A stretch of 64,000 bases of DNA from Dryococelus australis (taxonomy: Eukaryota; Arthropoda; Insecta; Phasmatodea; Phasmatidae): assembly GCA_029891345.1 (NCBI GenBank), contig CM057009.1:288372966-288436965 (forward strand), read 5' to 3'. Below the pieces are notes generated by a model, which saw nothing but the letters and a program-made list of their open reading frames with translations, was not told the DNA's origin and did no database searches. The number at the start of each line of letters is the position of its first letter. Within the stretch, counting starts at the first letter, position 1. The position numbers were made by a program, and so were the translations under genes. Below, in pieces: positions 1 to 12,059 of this stretch.

Positions 1-412
1 ACTATGTTTTAGTATCAAACTTATGAAATACATGGTTTGAAATAGGAGACTGGTGTTATAGCTTACGAAGACTATTTCCAATATGTAAACAATGCACTTC
101 TTGAAGTCTATCCAGTATATGTACTTGGAAAAAACGCAGAAGGAAAATTGAAAAAGTTTGGTTAATGCAGAAATTGTAAATATCAGAAGGTATAATGACC
201 GGTGAAGCATTAATTCGTTAGTAAAACACTATAACACTAATCATATTGATAAAAAAATGTTTCGTACGCAATGCAAAAGCAAAACTTTAAGAGAGTGTTT
301 GTATCAATGTCCTACCTACGTGTAAAGATAATAATTTTAAATTGGTTTGTTACAGGTTCGCAGCTGCGTAAAACTTTGAAATGGATACATTCAATCCAGA
401 TCAGATGTAAGA

Positions 413-507
413 TAGTGTTACTCCAGGTTACAAGAGAGTGTGGTTCATATCTCTAAACAACATATACTCCCAATTACAATTGTGCAACACAGATAAACAT
501 TGGAATT
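413..507 (+). repeat. Old direct duplication, copy A
   Basis: This block and 1,036-1,132 share the order TAGTGTTACTCCA, then AGAGAGTGTGGTT or GGAGAGTGTGGTT, then a spacer, then ACATTGGAATTT or ACATTGGCGTTT. The start-to-start distance is about 620 bp. In one frame both copies read a Val-Thr-Pro start, a Val-Trp-Phe core and a Cys-x3-Lys/Glu-His-Trp end, so the duplicated unit may once have been coding. Copy A lies in a short open frame (438-653) and copy B contains a stop. I do not recognise the domain. A decayed two-copy repeat of unknown origin is equally possible. Confidence 0.4.
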
Positions 508-1035
508 TGCACAAAGTTTTGCAGGAAATAAATATACAGAATGAGTATTGTGTTATGAACAAGAGGACTGCTCGGTTTTTAACATGCGACCCGATAGCTA
601 ACTACCCTGTTCATCTTGGGATCTGTGTTTTAAAACCAAAAGTGAAGAAATAATCAAGGAACAGGAGTTAGGCTAATAAAATAAAATAAATTAAGTAGAG
701 AGTTCTACAACAGCCCCATCTTGTGGACTGAAACATGTTATGACAAGCAACACACAACACAAATGCAAGGAAGTAGCAGCATTAAAATGTCGCCTTGTGG
801 TATGTGGGAGAGTGAGATTTGGCAGAGCAACATTTGTGTTTGCAAATTCCATTTAACCAAGTTGACATTAGGAAAATATTTTTTTTTTAAATTTCAAATT
901 AATATTATACCAACTTGGTGGTACACTCCTGGCAAAATGTGGAGATATTTTCTTCGAAAAGTAAATATATAAAGGAACAAACATACAGCAGATCCTCAGT
1001 TATGATGGAGAGGTTCTACTCAATACTTCCATACA

Positions 1036-1132
1036 CTAGTGTTACTCCATGATATAGGAGAGTGTGGTTTCGACTTGAAGAAGAGCATCCCCTAAAAATT
1101 CAAATGTGTATTGGACAAGAACATTGGCGTTT
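1036..1132 (+). repeat. Old direct duplication, copy B
   Basis: Partner of 413-507; see there for the shared landmarks. The flanks downstream (about 1,345-1,470 against 720-860) also share loose similarity, with GTGTGGAG or TTGTGGAC, then a GTATG stretch, then TATATAAAGG. The duplication may therefore be 400-600 bp long. Confidence 0.38.
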
Positions 1133-1139
1133 CATGTTA

Positions 1140-4100
1140 ATTAGTCCAACATATAAATAAAGGTCATCGACATCTGTTTTGGACAAATATTTTGTTCTTT
1201 GTATAATTTGCATCCTGACAGTATGCTATCTTGCAGTGAGATTCAACTAGCAGTTGAAGCTTTATCTAAATTAATTACGAAATGCACATCATGCAAGATA
1301 ATTTAATACATCATGCAGAAGGAATGTTGCTGTTCTATTCCTACAGTGTGGAGTAAACAATGTGACAAGGAACAGGTTATGCATAAAGGTAACCAAGAAT
1401 TATAGTCTCCCTGTGGTATGCTGGAATGCAACATTTTTTAAGCAAGGTCATCTAATCGGCCAGACTATATAAAGGAGACCATTTAATATTAAATTGTCAG
1501 TCATGGTTACCATAATCGAAAATTCTTTAACCAATATGGTAGTATTTTACAAGTTCAAGTGTGTAACAATGTCGACTTTGGTGCTACACTTTCGACTCCA
1601 GTCTCGGCATCTGCTTTGTTAAAGGCTTAGCATGCAATAATTGTGCTGTGAGGTATCTCCGCCTGACAGTGGACCGCCATCTACATTTGAAGACGTAATG
1701 TTAGCCAGCCTTACCAAAGAGTTGGAAGAAAACTGCAGCAATAGGGTAGTCGCCTATCAACTCACCAGGCCTCATCAGGGAAACACAATACATGGAAAGA
1801 AACGTGTGATGGTCACATCCACAACTTTATTTTCGAGCAAGGATGTTTAGTGTTTCTATCAATATGTCATATCTGTGCTTGGGAAGTGGCAAATTCAGAA
1901 TAATGTTCTCTCCTATTTGTAAGTATGGATTTATTCAAAATTGTTTGTATTCTGTGACTTATAGTGCAACATATTCACATGTTAAGGAAATGTGTGAGTC
2001 AGACATTAATTTCAAATGTTAATATTGGCCTGAATCTTTGACAGCACGTAATAAACCATGTAGTATTGATTCCAGTTTAACTAACTGTAACAGTTCGAAT
2101 GGTCTTGTAAATCAGTGCAGACTCTACAGGTTACAGTAAAAAAACTTACTTTAAAACTAAAGGCGAGCATGTTTAAATGACATTTTGTCAAAAAGAAAAA
2201 CAGAATTTGAAACATCAATCTATACAGCGGATAATATTTTACCATTTCAATATTTTGAAGAATGTTGCAATGAAATTTATATGTTTGTACGCATTAACTA
2301 CGAGTTTGGTTACTTATTATGTACTGGGTGTGTTTCTTTAAAGTGTTACGTTCACAAAGCAATAAAAATAAAAAAAATAAATGTGAAGCCTAAAAACACA
2401 TTTAACTTACTAATTTGTTCTCAGTGGACGATTGGTTTTCATAGGAGTAACATGGCGTTATTTCATCCGGGAAAAAATTTCATTAATGTGAAACCCGCCA
2501 AGTCAAATGTATTATACAGTTTATGGTGCAGTGGGATTCTCCGAGAATTTATTGAGTCTTTCGATTGAATTATCCATTTTAAGGTTATTTATTTCTTGCT
2601 GGGAGAGAAAAAAGCCATGAATTAATTAAATGCAGTGATGCAACCAAAAGTCCTGTGTTTTTATGACTGCAGCGACGCCACTGCCATTTAGTAATGAAGA
2701 CGTACATTCACACTATGTCGAGACATCCCAGACTAAGATGAAAGTATTGTGTTACATTCCCCTGAATGTAAAGAAGTGTATATTCAGACAGACATGATTA
2801 AAACAAGGGCATAATAAATGTTCTCTCCTTGAAAGTAGACTTCAAGAAGGGGATCTGGATCCAATTCTATGAAAACTTATGAAAACATTGTTTCCTGAAA
2901 TTGCAAATAGCTTATAACTTGAGTTAAACTATTTGTGATTTTTTTAAAAATACCTTCAGTAAGTTTTGCTAACTATGTTCGTTTCTTTTAAATGTTTTAT
3001 TTAGTTTGAAGCATCCTATACCTATTAAATGTGTTGTGTATTCCGAAATAACCTGTGTTTAAATGACTGTTTGTATAAAATTTGCTATATGTTGTGTATT
3101 TTGAAACATTCTATGTTTAAATGAATTCATTGGGTGTGTTATGAAACGTTCTATACCTGTGTAATATTGAAATGATTAATCTTTTAACATGTATTTGAAA
3201 CTATCTGTGTTAAAGAAGATCCTAGATATACCAATTAGTAAATAAATATGCATGTTAAAATGAACTTATTTGTATATATTTATTGAACCTTTTTCCCCTT
3301 TACAAAAAAAAAAGTTTTGGTTTCCTTAAGATACGGGAAAAATTATTACTCTGATTAATAAAGAGAAAAAGTCTTAAACTTTCTAAATGTAATTGGTTGT
3401 TGTGAACAAGTGGTAAAATATCTAATATCATATGAAAATAAGTTAAGGTTAACTGCTTGTAAAAAACACCAGCAACTATTTTAAAACATTTGATACAGAA
3501 TTATAATGATTCACACAACAAATCAATTTACTATAACTACAACTATGAGAGTTATCACTGAACAGATAGATCTTAATTAGAAAACACCTCATTACCAACA
3601 CAAACTTGTGTCTTAAGCAGGTAAGAATAAAATATACTCGACTGCAAATTCCAAGAAAAATACTAAGGTGCATTCACACTTTTTTGAATACCAGTTTTAA
3701 AAAGTGTCATACTATCCTTAATAAGAAGGCTCAAGCATTGTATATCAATTATACAGGATAATGTTAAAAAGGTTTTAACATAAAACCTTGACAAAACAAT
3801 TTAAAATAATCTGTAGCACTTTCCATTGGAGGTTTCAGAGTGAACCCTGCATGTCCACTTTTTATTACAAGATATGCTCGCAAACAGACCACACTGTTGG
3901 CTTTCAAACAACATAAAACAGTTAAATGGAGATTCGATCTCTCAAATCAGAATCACTAATATTAACTATGAGTTAAGCCCAATAATTATAAAAATGTCTT
4001 AACAAGCTACCGAACTACACACAACAAACTTTATGTCCCCAAGCTTCAGTCACTGCAAAAACTACTAAGAATCAAGAAATCGTCCCAAAAATGCAGAATA

Positions 4101-4420
4101 ATGCTTAACATTTTGTAAAACCCCAATATACTATAATATATTAAAAATAACTGAAGGCAAGCCATATGTGAAATACTTTTATTGAAATAGTTTTTTCCAG
4201 AAAAAAGTAATATTTCGTCATATTGCAAAGAAACTCTATCATGTGAACAGCATGAGAGCATAGCTGGGAAATTTTTTTTTGTCTGTATCTCACCCTATGC
4301 TTCCAGCTACCCAGTCTTCTACCTACCCCAAACTCCCTCTGTCTTCCCCACTCATGACGAACTGGTGGCATGTATTATTTTTAAAGTATAATGGCCAACA
4401 CAAATACGTAAAAATAGTTG
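1140..4420. other. Gene-poor AT-rich stretch
   Basis: No gene is supported here. The longest open frame (2,185-2,568, 127 codons) has AT-driven composition, no recognisable motif and no splice context, and its length is about what chance allows in DNA this AT-rich. Short A/T homopolymers occur, for example an A run near 3,305. Confidence 0.5.
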
Positions 4421-4424
4421 GTTT

Positions 4425-4545
4425 ACGTCGCCAACCCCTGTGGCGAAGTCAGATTACTCCTGAGGATAGGGTTCTGGGTTTGAATCCCTTGTAAGGCATG
4501 GCTAATATAAGCTGGGTTCGATTCCAAGCTAAGGCGTGGGAAATC
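4425..4545 (+). mobile_element. tRNA-derived SINE-like head fragment
   Basis: The block has two B-box-like motifs: GGGTTTGAATCCC near 4,474 and GGGTTCGATTCC near 4,512. An A-box-like stretch (GTGGCGAAGTCAGATTAC) lies before the first. The spacing resembles a pol III internal promoter, but the tRNA fold is incomplete and no body with a clear 3' tail follows. I read it as the head of an old SINE, not a functional tRNA gene. Confidence 0.4.
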
Positions 4546-4976
4546 TAATTCAATGTTCTTATAAAAGTTAAACAAAAATTTACAGTACATTAATGTATAT
4601 GTACACCATTTTTGATAATCTATAGAATAAAAATAAAAATAATTATTAATTGTTATTCAAAACAGAAAACTGCATGTACCGCAATACAAAGACTATTATG
4701 TTATTGAATCGTATTGCATAACAAATCTGTACATTTATGAAAATTCTAATTTCTTAATGCAAATTAAGTATAATTGCTAATACTTTATAAATATGCATAT
4801 TTCACATTGCAGTTCCATCTCAATGTAATTGTAAACAAGAAAATTCAGAAATTACGATACTTCGTTTAAAAATCTTTACTTTCACATTACAATAATTTAA
4901 TTCATTAAGGAAATAATATTTCCTTTAGTAAAATTATGTTTAATTATAAAATTTTCTATTTGCCTTGTTTGTGTAG

Positions 4977-5295
4977 GTTCCCCGTGGAGGGTGGGAACAG
5001 GGTGTCAGCTTATATGTACATTTGCAGGAGCGCCGCTCCTCAGTGTTCATCCAACCACCATAGAGGGATTATATCTGCTCCGCTCTGCTACTGCTCGCTG
5101 CCTGACCGTCTTCTCACCCCACCACCTGCTGGATGCCTTGAAGGCCTGCCACGACAGGGCTGGGCAGCCACCAAGGGCAAACGCCTGGTCATGCTTGGGC
5201 CGTCAGCTGCCTGAACTTATTCAGCCCTCGTCTGGACCCTTACCTGTCTGAATGGAGTTCAGACCTCGCTTACCACCTTTGGTAGCAGACTTTAT
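4977..5295 (+). other. GC-rich block with splice-site borders, candidate exon
   Basis: A pyrimidine-rich tract ending TTGTGTAG precedes 4,977, and the block ends in TTTAT followed by GTAAGT, a consensus donor. The inside is far more GC-rich than its surroundings. Every frame contains a stop. The longest is open from the acceptor to TGA at 5,249-5,251 (about 90 codons, with a Leu/Ala/His-rich stretch). It could be a host exon holding the end of a coding region and some 3' UTR, an exon of a non-coding RNA, or a captured exon. I do not recognise the protein, and I checked the reverse strand without a better reading. Confidence 0.33.
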
Positions 5296-5299
5296 GTAA

Positions 5300-7585
5300 G
5301 TAAATAGACTTTTAAAATTATTTTTTTTATGTCTTTTGGGATTTTTAATAAATTAGTTTAACTTTTTTTCATAAAATCATTCTGCTGTTTTGGTAATTGC
5401 ACGAAATTTATAGAATTCGGTTTAACTTTCTCTGTGTTTTGTTAAATTTTTTCAGAACTTGATTTGAAATATACATGTACTTTATTCGGAATATGATAAA
5501 ACTTTTTAGAAATTGTTAAAAATCCTTTTATTTGAACCAGTATTTGCTTCAATAATTCAACTTTATTCGGAATTCACTTAAATTCGTTTCACTGCTTCTC
5601 TGAATTAGCTTAAATTTTCTTCGCAAGATGATTCAAAGTCTAATTCATTTAACCATACATGAGGAGACTTACCACATTTGAAATTATTAACTGTGATTAC
5701 AAAAAATTTAACTTTACTAATTTTTAGCCTCATTCACAAAAACAGGCAAAACAAATATTGATTGTTTACAATTATCTTTTTCTAATGGTATCTCGCAATA
5801 GGGCACGCTCTTCATCGAATCAGTATCCAAGCTATTATGATCACGGAGGCAACTGTTCTCGGATCGTCCCAGCTATCCAAAATCGATTCACCTCTGGTTC
5901 AATTCTGATAGTTGGACATCATCATGTAGCCAATTAAGGGCCATTTATCACAAAATGACAGACAGAATAGCATATGTCGCCCACTAGCAAACATCAGTGA
6001 AACACCCACAGTATGTGGAGAATGTGTGGGTGATGTTTGCCAAAGAGTACATACCGTCTTTTGTGGTAGGCCAACTGTTGCTTAATACTGAGGAAACATG
6101 AGCAGCAAGCTTATGTTCCATTTATGGCATACCGACTATATGTTGTTCTGCAGTAACAAATAGCATTTCCGAATTCAATTGATTTTTTTATTTCATGTAT
6201 ATATGAAGTAAAATTATCACGTGGCATTGCTGTGTCTATGTGAGCCACAAGTGGCGAATAGTTGGACCACAAGTGGCTTACCAACAGTTGGCTAACGACA
6301 TATATATATCTCTGCTGTACATATTTCGGACAGTTTTATTTTCTTATTGGCCCGTCAAGCATTTACGAAGATACTATCCCAATTAACTGGGCCAATGAGG
6401 ATTCCGGTACTATAAAGTAGAACTTTTGTGATTGGCGTACGAAGAATTTTGCCGATCAAGACCTTGGTCACACAATTATAAAAGGAAAACCCAATTACAG
6501 TGTTATCGAAAATACGTTGGATCAAAAAATTTTCGCGATTTTGCATCATCCCTACCTGTAGTCCATTCGAGGTTTCTTGGCACTTTTTGAGTCAACCATT
6601 TGGAAAAACACACGTGCTTGTTTGCTTTCTAAGTATGACACGTATCCAAGTGCTTAATGCTTCTGTTAACATAAAATTACATTATTTTGTTTAAATTACT
6701 CTTTGACTAATATTTTAGCTGTAAATTGTCATTTATAATTTTTAATTAATATCGATAAAAATAAAAAGAATTTTGTAATGCCTAGTATATTCTGTTCGCG
6801 GTAAAATGAGCACTATTGAAGGCCCTGCTTAAGATCTACTTGTATACACGTTGCGTGTTCTTCCGACTTTGAATACTTAACATTGTCCTACGCCTCACCA
6901 CCTTATCCATACGTCGGTCAAATTAAACTGTGAAATTATTTTGAAAGTAAATACTTTTCAAATCTGCTCATTTTTACACTTCGAAGCATTAAAAGAAACA
7001 GAAAACGAAACAAATAATTTCAAAGTATCACATATGGTTACCTAACACGTTTTATTCTACGTTAAGCTATGGAACTACTTTCCACCCATCATTACTAACT
7101 TCACAGGGCGAATGCCACTCAGTGAGCCCATTAAAATACATGGAGGCAGGGTCAGTGACTTTTTATAAGGTCCATTTCTGAAGTGCTCCCCTTTATCGTG
7201 AACAGATTTTAAGAATAATTTACCATGCAAAATATCATTATAGTCCTTCACGGTCACTTCACACTTTTCTGAAGACCTGCTAAATTTATACTCGTGGTTA
7301 CCGATTACGTAACCTTCCGCTACATGTTAACATGGATACTGCAATGTTACGTATACGTTTAAACTGTCAAATGCTTTGTTTATTGTTTACAGCTGCTCTA
7401 AAGTTTGCGTCATATTTCAAAAACCATAACGTACGAACATTCACAATTTAGGCGTATTACCATAATAAGGTCAGTTTTATGACTTTTAGCAACGCATGGA
7501 TTTAATACAATTCCTACGGTTATTATTTTACATGGTTAACATATTTGTTACACACGATAATATGTTTTGTCGCTACTGTTCGTGT
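5300..7585. other. Gene-poor stretch
   Basis: I see no supported gene. A 51-codon ATG frame opens near 5,786 (start MVSRNRARSS), followed by repeat-like text with the phrases CCACAAGTGGC and ACAAGTGGCTTACC near 6,246-6,280. This may be a decayed element, but I could not find its ends. Confidence 0.4.
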
Positions 7586-8169
7586 GGGGGGGGGGGGGTG
7601 GTGTAGTATTATAACCTCTTGTTATTGATGAGTATGTCACTTCACACACAAGTTATAATAAGGAACACAAGTACATATCCAATAATTTTATTCGGCTTCA
7701 TTACAATATTATCAACCTTCTTTTTAAATATTTAAAACATAAAAAAAAAATTAAGTTACTATAGAAAAGCAATATTATTTACTGACAATATATCAAGATA
7801 AAATGTAATAAAACTTCACAATGCCCATGCGGGTGCTCTCGAGAGCATTAAAAAGCCGCGTGGCCAAAAATGTAAACATTAAAAATTTTGAATAAAACTT
7901 GATAAAACTGAACATAGAAAAATCATTCATTTTCCCTTGAATATTTAGATCCTTCAAATAGCGTGTTAAAAAACATTAACACTCTTCAGATAACGCCTAA
8001 TTCTTAGGTTTAGAACAATTAAAAACACTATCCTAAAATTATCATATCTACAAGGGCACCCGAGTAGGTATATCAAGGTCTTGCAGAATATAAAGATAGA
8101 CGACAACAACAAATTAAAATATTATTAAAAGAATCTGAGCAAACAAATAACTGTACACCAATTTTTACA

Positions 8170-8790
8170 GCTGGGTTGCCTGAACAATGTTAAACAAGAG
8201 TAGTGAGAGCGAGCTGGTTGTGGATAAATGTGCAAGAGTGACCTGAATGCAATTTGGTACACAAAGGGTTATGTGTACAAAGCATTATCACATCTGGTGA
8301 AAGAGTTAAAGGGTTTAAAAGATGTTAAACGAGTTAAATTAATTGAAAGGTCTTAATTTATTGAAATGATTGAAACAATTGAAAGGGCTAAGAGAAAAAG
8401 TGAGGTTATGTTCGGTGTCCAAAGGGTTGAGGCAATAGTTAAGTGTTGAAAGTGTAGATGTTGCTTCTTCAGTGTCTGAATCACGATTGAGCTGTGAGGG
8501 GTGGGAGCAGCAGCATATGTTGGCTGTGGGCTTACCCCTAAGAGGTCTGCTGTGGTTGGTCGGTTGGTTCTTAGAGCAATAAATGGACAAGATACATTTG
8601 GGGAGGGTAAATGTTGATAGTTCGAAGTCTGGAACACAATGAGCTCAGATGGTGGGTGAGGAGAGAGGTAAAGATCTACCTGGTTGGTGTCTGGTGAGGA
8701 ACTGAGCTCTTGTTCTAGTTGAGGAGAAGGGAAACGGTGTCGGGAGCAGCAGAGGCTCTCCCTGGTCGGAATCTGGGGGATGACTGAGCT
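8170..8790 (-). repeat. Inverted-repeat arm 1 (modular CT/GA-rich repeat)
   Basis: Read on the minus strand, this arm aligns with 10,670-11,225 on the plus strand. Shared landmarks in order are AGCTCAGTCATCC, CAGACTCCGACC (or near variants), GGCCTCTGCTGTTC-like text, CCCCAAATGT, CATATGCTGCTGCTCCCACC, GAAGAAGCAACATCTAC and TTTCAACACTTA. The internal module AGCTCA...CCAGACTCCGA recurs. The 162-codon frame at 8,353-8,841 (minus) is a by-product of this composition: it is Ser/Pro/Thr-rich without a domain, and its partner arm is broken by stops. Confidence 0.65.
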
Positions 8791-10310
8791 TATAAACTTA
8801 TGTGCAAGTGAACAATAAGACAATTTGGAATACATTTTCATATTAATTATTAGTAAATTTCATTTTTAAAAACCGGTCATTCAGCTTGTAAACCAAGTGA
8901 CATTAAAATATGTTGCTTATACAGTAAATAATATGTAAAGAGTGTGCACGATTATTTGAATCTGGTGTTGGAGAGAAAGGGGCCATGGAGTAGCGCAGAC
9001 CAGAAGAAGAGCCGATTAGTGTGAAGGGCTCATTGGCCAGCCATTACTGTGCATGACGTAGCAGAGCAGCGGGGTACAAACATCAGCTCTGGCTTGCATT
9101 GTAACAGGAGTATGCTTGCGCACTGCACGAGTAGTATAATATACGTTACACAAAATATTTAGATGTGTGAATACATATTTTTAAATATGAAGTGTTTGAA
9201 CTGAAATAAAGTATTCTTTTAAAAAACTATATTTTCAATTAATAATATGTAAAATCAAGAGTCTGTAACATTTAAACAGGGTGGGAAATGTATATTAAAT
9301 ATTATAAGAAGAGATGTAAAATTACATTGCGCTTTACTGAAATATTAAGTAAAAATGTAACTAATTATAGGTTTTTATAATAAGAACCATATGCCAGGCG
9401 GTTGGCTAAAGTATTTAGCCTGCTGTCGGGGAACGGTGACTTTAATAGTTGGCGTGTCAGACTAGTAGTAGTTAATCATTTCAAACTCTAGCACAGTTTA
9501 ATACCTAATATAAAATTTAATATAACTTTAAACAGTGTGTGAATAGTTGTAGGACATATACTTTGCTCATCGTGTGCCTTGAATAGTAGCACTAGTGCAC
9601 GTCTAAAACACTTCATTAAACTATTATTTTATATAAAATAAGAAACATAAAATGACATATTATAATAATTTTCTGGAATGATCGGAAACACTATTGAACG
9701 TATAATTCAATCTTTATTCATATATTAGGGTGTAAAATTAACTTGCACAAAGTAATGCATAACTGAAATGGGGGGAAACACTATTGAACTGTCTTTTTAT
9801 ATTAAAATGTAAAATTGAGTGTAGAGCTAACATGATACTTTACTAAAATAGTTTAAAAACACTTCATTAAATATTTTAAAAAGCAGTTGATGCGCAAGAG
9901 GCCCTTCAGCAGGCAGGGTAGCATTGGTTGGTTGCGACTTCGCTTGGACGTTAACACACAGGGGATAGCTGAGAGATGCACGGGCAAGAGGCGATCAGAT
10001 CTCAGGCTGTTTGGCGCATGGCCTGCGAGATAGTTGGAGGTGGTTCATAATTAATGACAAATACAATCTGAGTTCATTATGCAGTCGGCAGTGGTGCGGA
10101 GTGGACATGAAATTAGTTTTTGTTATAAGTATCTAGGTACTTGGTCAATTGGTAATCAAACTATTGTTGTGCTTGCTTATTGTGTGTGGATATTTTTATT
10201 TTAAGTCTCATTGCACAAGCATAGTGTGTAATTATTGTTAATTAATAAGCTTGGTATGTGTACTTTATTTGTAATTGCTAATTTTTCGATTATTTACTAG
10301 GCAATAAAAA
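8791..10310. other. Spacer between the inverted arms
   Basis: This is non-coding, AT-rich DNA with a somewhat more GC-rich patch at 8,960-9,080. There are two diverged repeats of a short motif, AACACTATTGAAC, near 9,687 and 9,777, and similar CACTTCATTAAA text at about 9,610 and 9,860. No ORF or RNA gene is supported. Confidence 0.45.
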
Positions 10311-10480
10311 TATAATTACCTCCGACAGGCTTCGAACCATGAACTATCTTGGTATTCATACTTGTTTAATTGGTAATTATTCATTATGAGCACTTTAGCG
10401 ATAAAAATCTAATTACCTCCAACATGGTTCGAACCAAGACTATCTCGGTACTCGTACTTGTTTAACTGTTAATTATAATT
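10310..10480 (+). repeat. Two-copy tandem repeat with B-box-like core
   Basis: Two near-identical units of about 95 bp follow each other. Each runs GATAAAAAT or AATAAAAAT, TAATTACCTCC, a GGTTCGAACC or GCTTCGAACC core, CTATCTTGGTA or CTATCTCGGTA, and CTTGTTTAA.TG.TAATTAT. The core resembles the pol III B box, which is partly palindromic. There is no A box at tRNA spacing, so I call it a tandem repeat, possibly derived from a SINE. Confidence 0.6.
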
Positions 10481-10669
10481 ATTATTATTCAAATGCAAGA
10501 TTTGTAACAGTTAATGCACAATTCCGATCACAGCTGCTTGTCGACCTCCGAACAAGCAAGACCTTCGCAGCTACCGAACCCCCCTCAGAGTTCAGTCGTC
10601 TGGCAGACACAGAGCAGGCAACCCCTCCACCTGCTTCCGACAACCTTCCCTTCTCCTCATCCACCACCA

Positions 10670-11225
10670 CAGCTCAGTCATCCTCCAGACTCCGACCAAG
10701 AAGGCCTCTGCTGTTCACGACACCCTCCCCTTTTCTATGCCCCGCAATCAGAGCTTAATCTCGCCATGTAGGACTCCCCCTCCCCTCACCAACCATCAAA
10801 GCTCAATTGTGCTCCAGACTCCGAATAGTCAACATATTTTCTCCCCAAATGTCCCTTGTGCCTTTCTTGCTCCAAGAACGAACTCGTCAATCACATCAGA
10901 CCGCGTAGTGATAAGCCCACGGGCAACATATGCTGCTGCTCCCACCCTTCAGAGCTCAGTGGTGCTCCAGCAGTAACTGAAGAAGCAACATCTACCCTTT
11001 CAACACTTAGCTCTTTCCTCACTTAATCCCTTTGGACAACGAACTTAACCTCGCTATTTGCTTAACCATGTCAACCAATTTTACCCTTTAAATCAATTTA
11101 ACTTTATCTAATACCCTTTTTAACACTTTTAATACTTTCTCCGGATGTTATTAACATTTGGCACAATTGCAACTTAACCAACTCTGCACTTGTATCCAAA
11201 TGGCTCGCCCTCATAATAACTGCCA
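10670..11225 (+). repeat. Inverted-repeat arm 2 (modular CT/GA-rich repeat)
   Basis: Partner of 8,170-8,790 in opposite orientation. The AGCTCA...CCAGACTCCGA module occurs near 10,671 and 10,797, with variants near 10,591 and 10,952, so each arm is itself a short array with 100-150 bp spacing. The plus-strand frames at 10,514-10,976 are low-complexity Ser/Pro/Thr text carried by the array and are not supported as genes. The pair could be two copies of one dispersed repeat or the ends of one fold-back element of about 3 kb. Confidence 0.65.
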
Positions 11226-11819
11226 TGGTGCAGTCCAACTAATACTCTCCGGTACTCGTAAACCAAACTACAACTTTTTCCAACTGTGCCTAAACACCAA
11301 AAAAAATTTCAGTATCAACAAGAACGATCAAGTACACAAAAGTACATTATTCAGTCCAAACCAAATTTCCGGTATTTGCTACAGAAAGATCAGTACACAA
11401 AAGTACCATTGATTAGCCCAACATTTTAATAAAGCCTGAAACACACTAAAATATCAAGAGGCTAACCCACCTGTAGTTTCGAGCAAAGGCCATCGGTAAG
11501 TAACTTTAGATTTCTAGAATAACCACTGAGTTGACGATTGTATGTAAGCCTGTGTTGAATGAAGCCCTATCGTGGGCCAGGAGATGAAATTAAAACAATT
11601 CGAACCACAAATTGGTCGACGTTAAAGCGGTGGAGGAAAAGGCTCAGCAGAAGGCCGAGCACTCACAGAATTACATTAGCCAATCAGAATTAAACAGGAA
11701 GTCACTTATGCGCGGAGGGATGAGTAATTAAAAGCGAAGGGCAGGAAATATGAGTAATTGCATTGAGTAAAGATGTACCCTAGAGTGGCCATGGGAGAGG
11801 AAAAAGTTTGATCTGTTTT

Positions 11820-12058
11820 GTGTGTTAGTTCCGCTGTCGATCCAGAGGAGCGCTAGTGTTCTCGACGACGTCATCTGCGCGATGTAGACAACTCCGCAGC
11901 CGGTAAAATTATGTTACAACCCTGGCCTCGGCTCACCCGTCGTGTGTTCGTTCACGTGTTCGTTCAAGAGCTGCCAGAAGGGAGCCTGTCACACGCGAGT
12001 TACCAGCATTTGTTGCAGCTGTGAATACGCAACTCATGATTTACTAGTGGCAGCCATG
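11820..12058 (+). other. Candidate host first exon ending in ATG
   Basis: From about 11,820 the DNA becomes CpG-rich (CGACGACGTCATC, GCGCGATG). It ends in GCAGCC-ATG (12,056-12,058) immediately followed by GTAAGT, a perfect splice donor. ATG as the last codon of exon 1 is a known arrangement in insect genes with short 5' UTR exons. An ACGTCA half-site, as bound by CREB/ATF factors, is present, but I see no clear TATA box. The transcription start cannot be fixed from sequence. The next exon would lie at least several kilobases to the right and was not found, so the gene is unnamed. Confidence 0.42.
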
Positions 12059-12059
12059 G

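Noticed and set aside
2185-2568. 127-codon plus-strand ORF
   Set aside because: AT-driven composition and no motif; the length is within chance expectation for 64 kb in six frames.
8353-8841. 162-codon minus-strand ORF
   Set aside because: It lies in a modular repeat array, is low-complexity Ser/Pro/Thr text, and its inverted partner is broken by stops.
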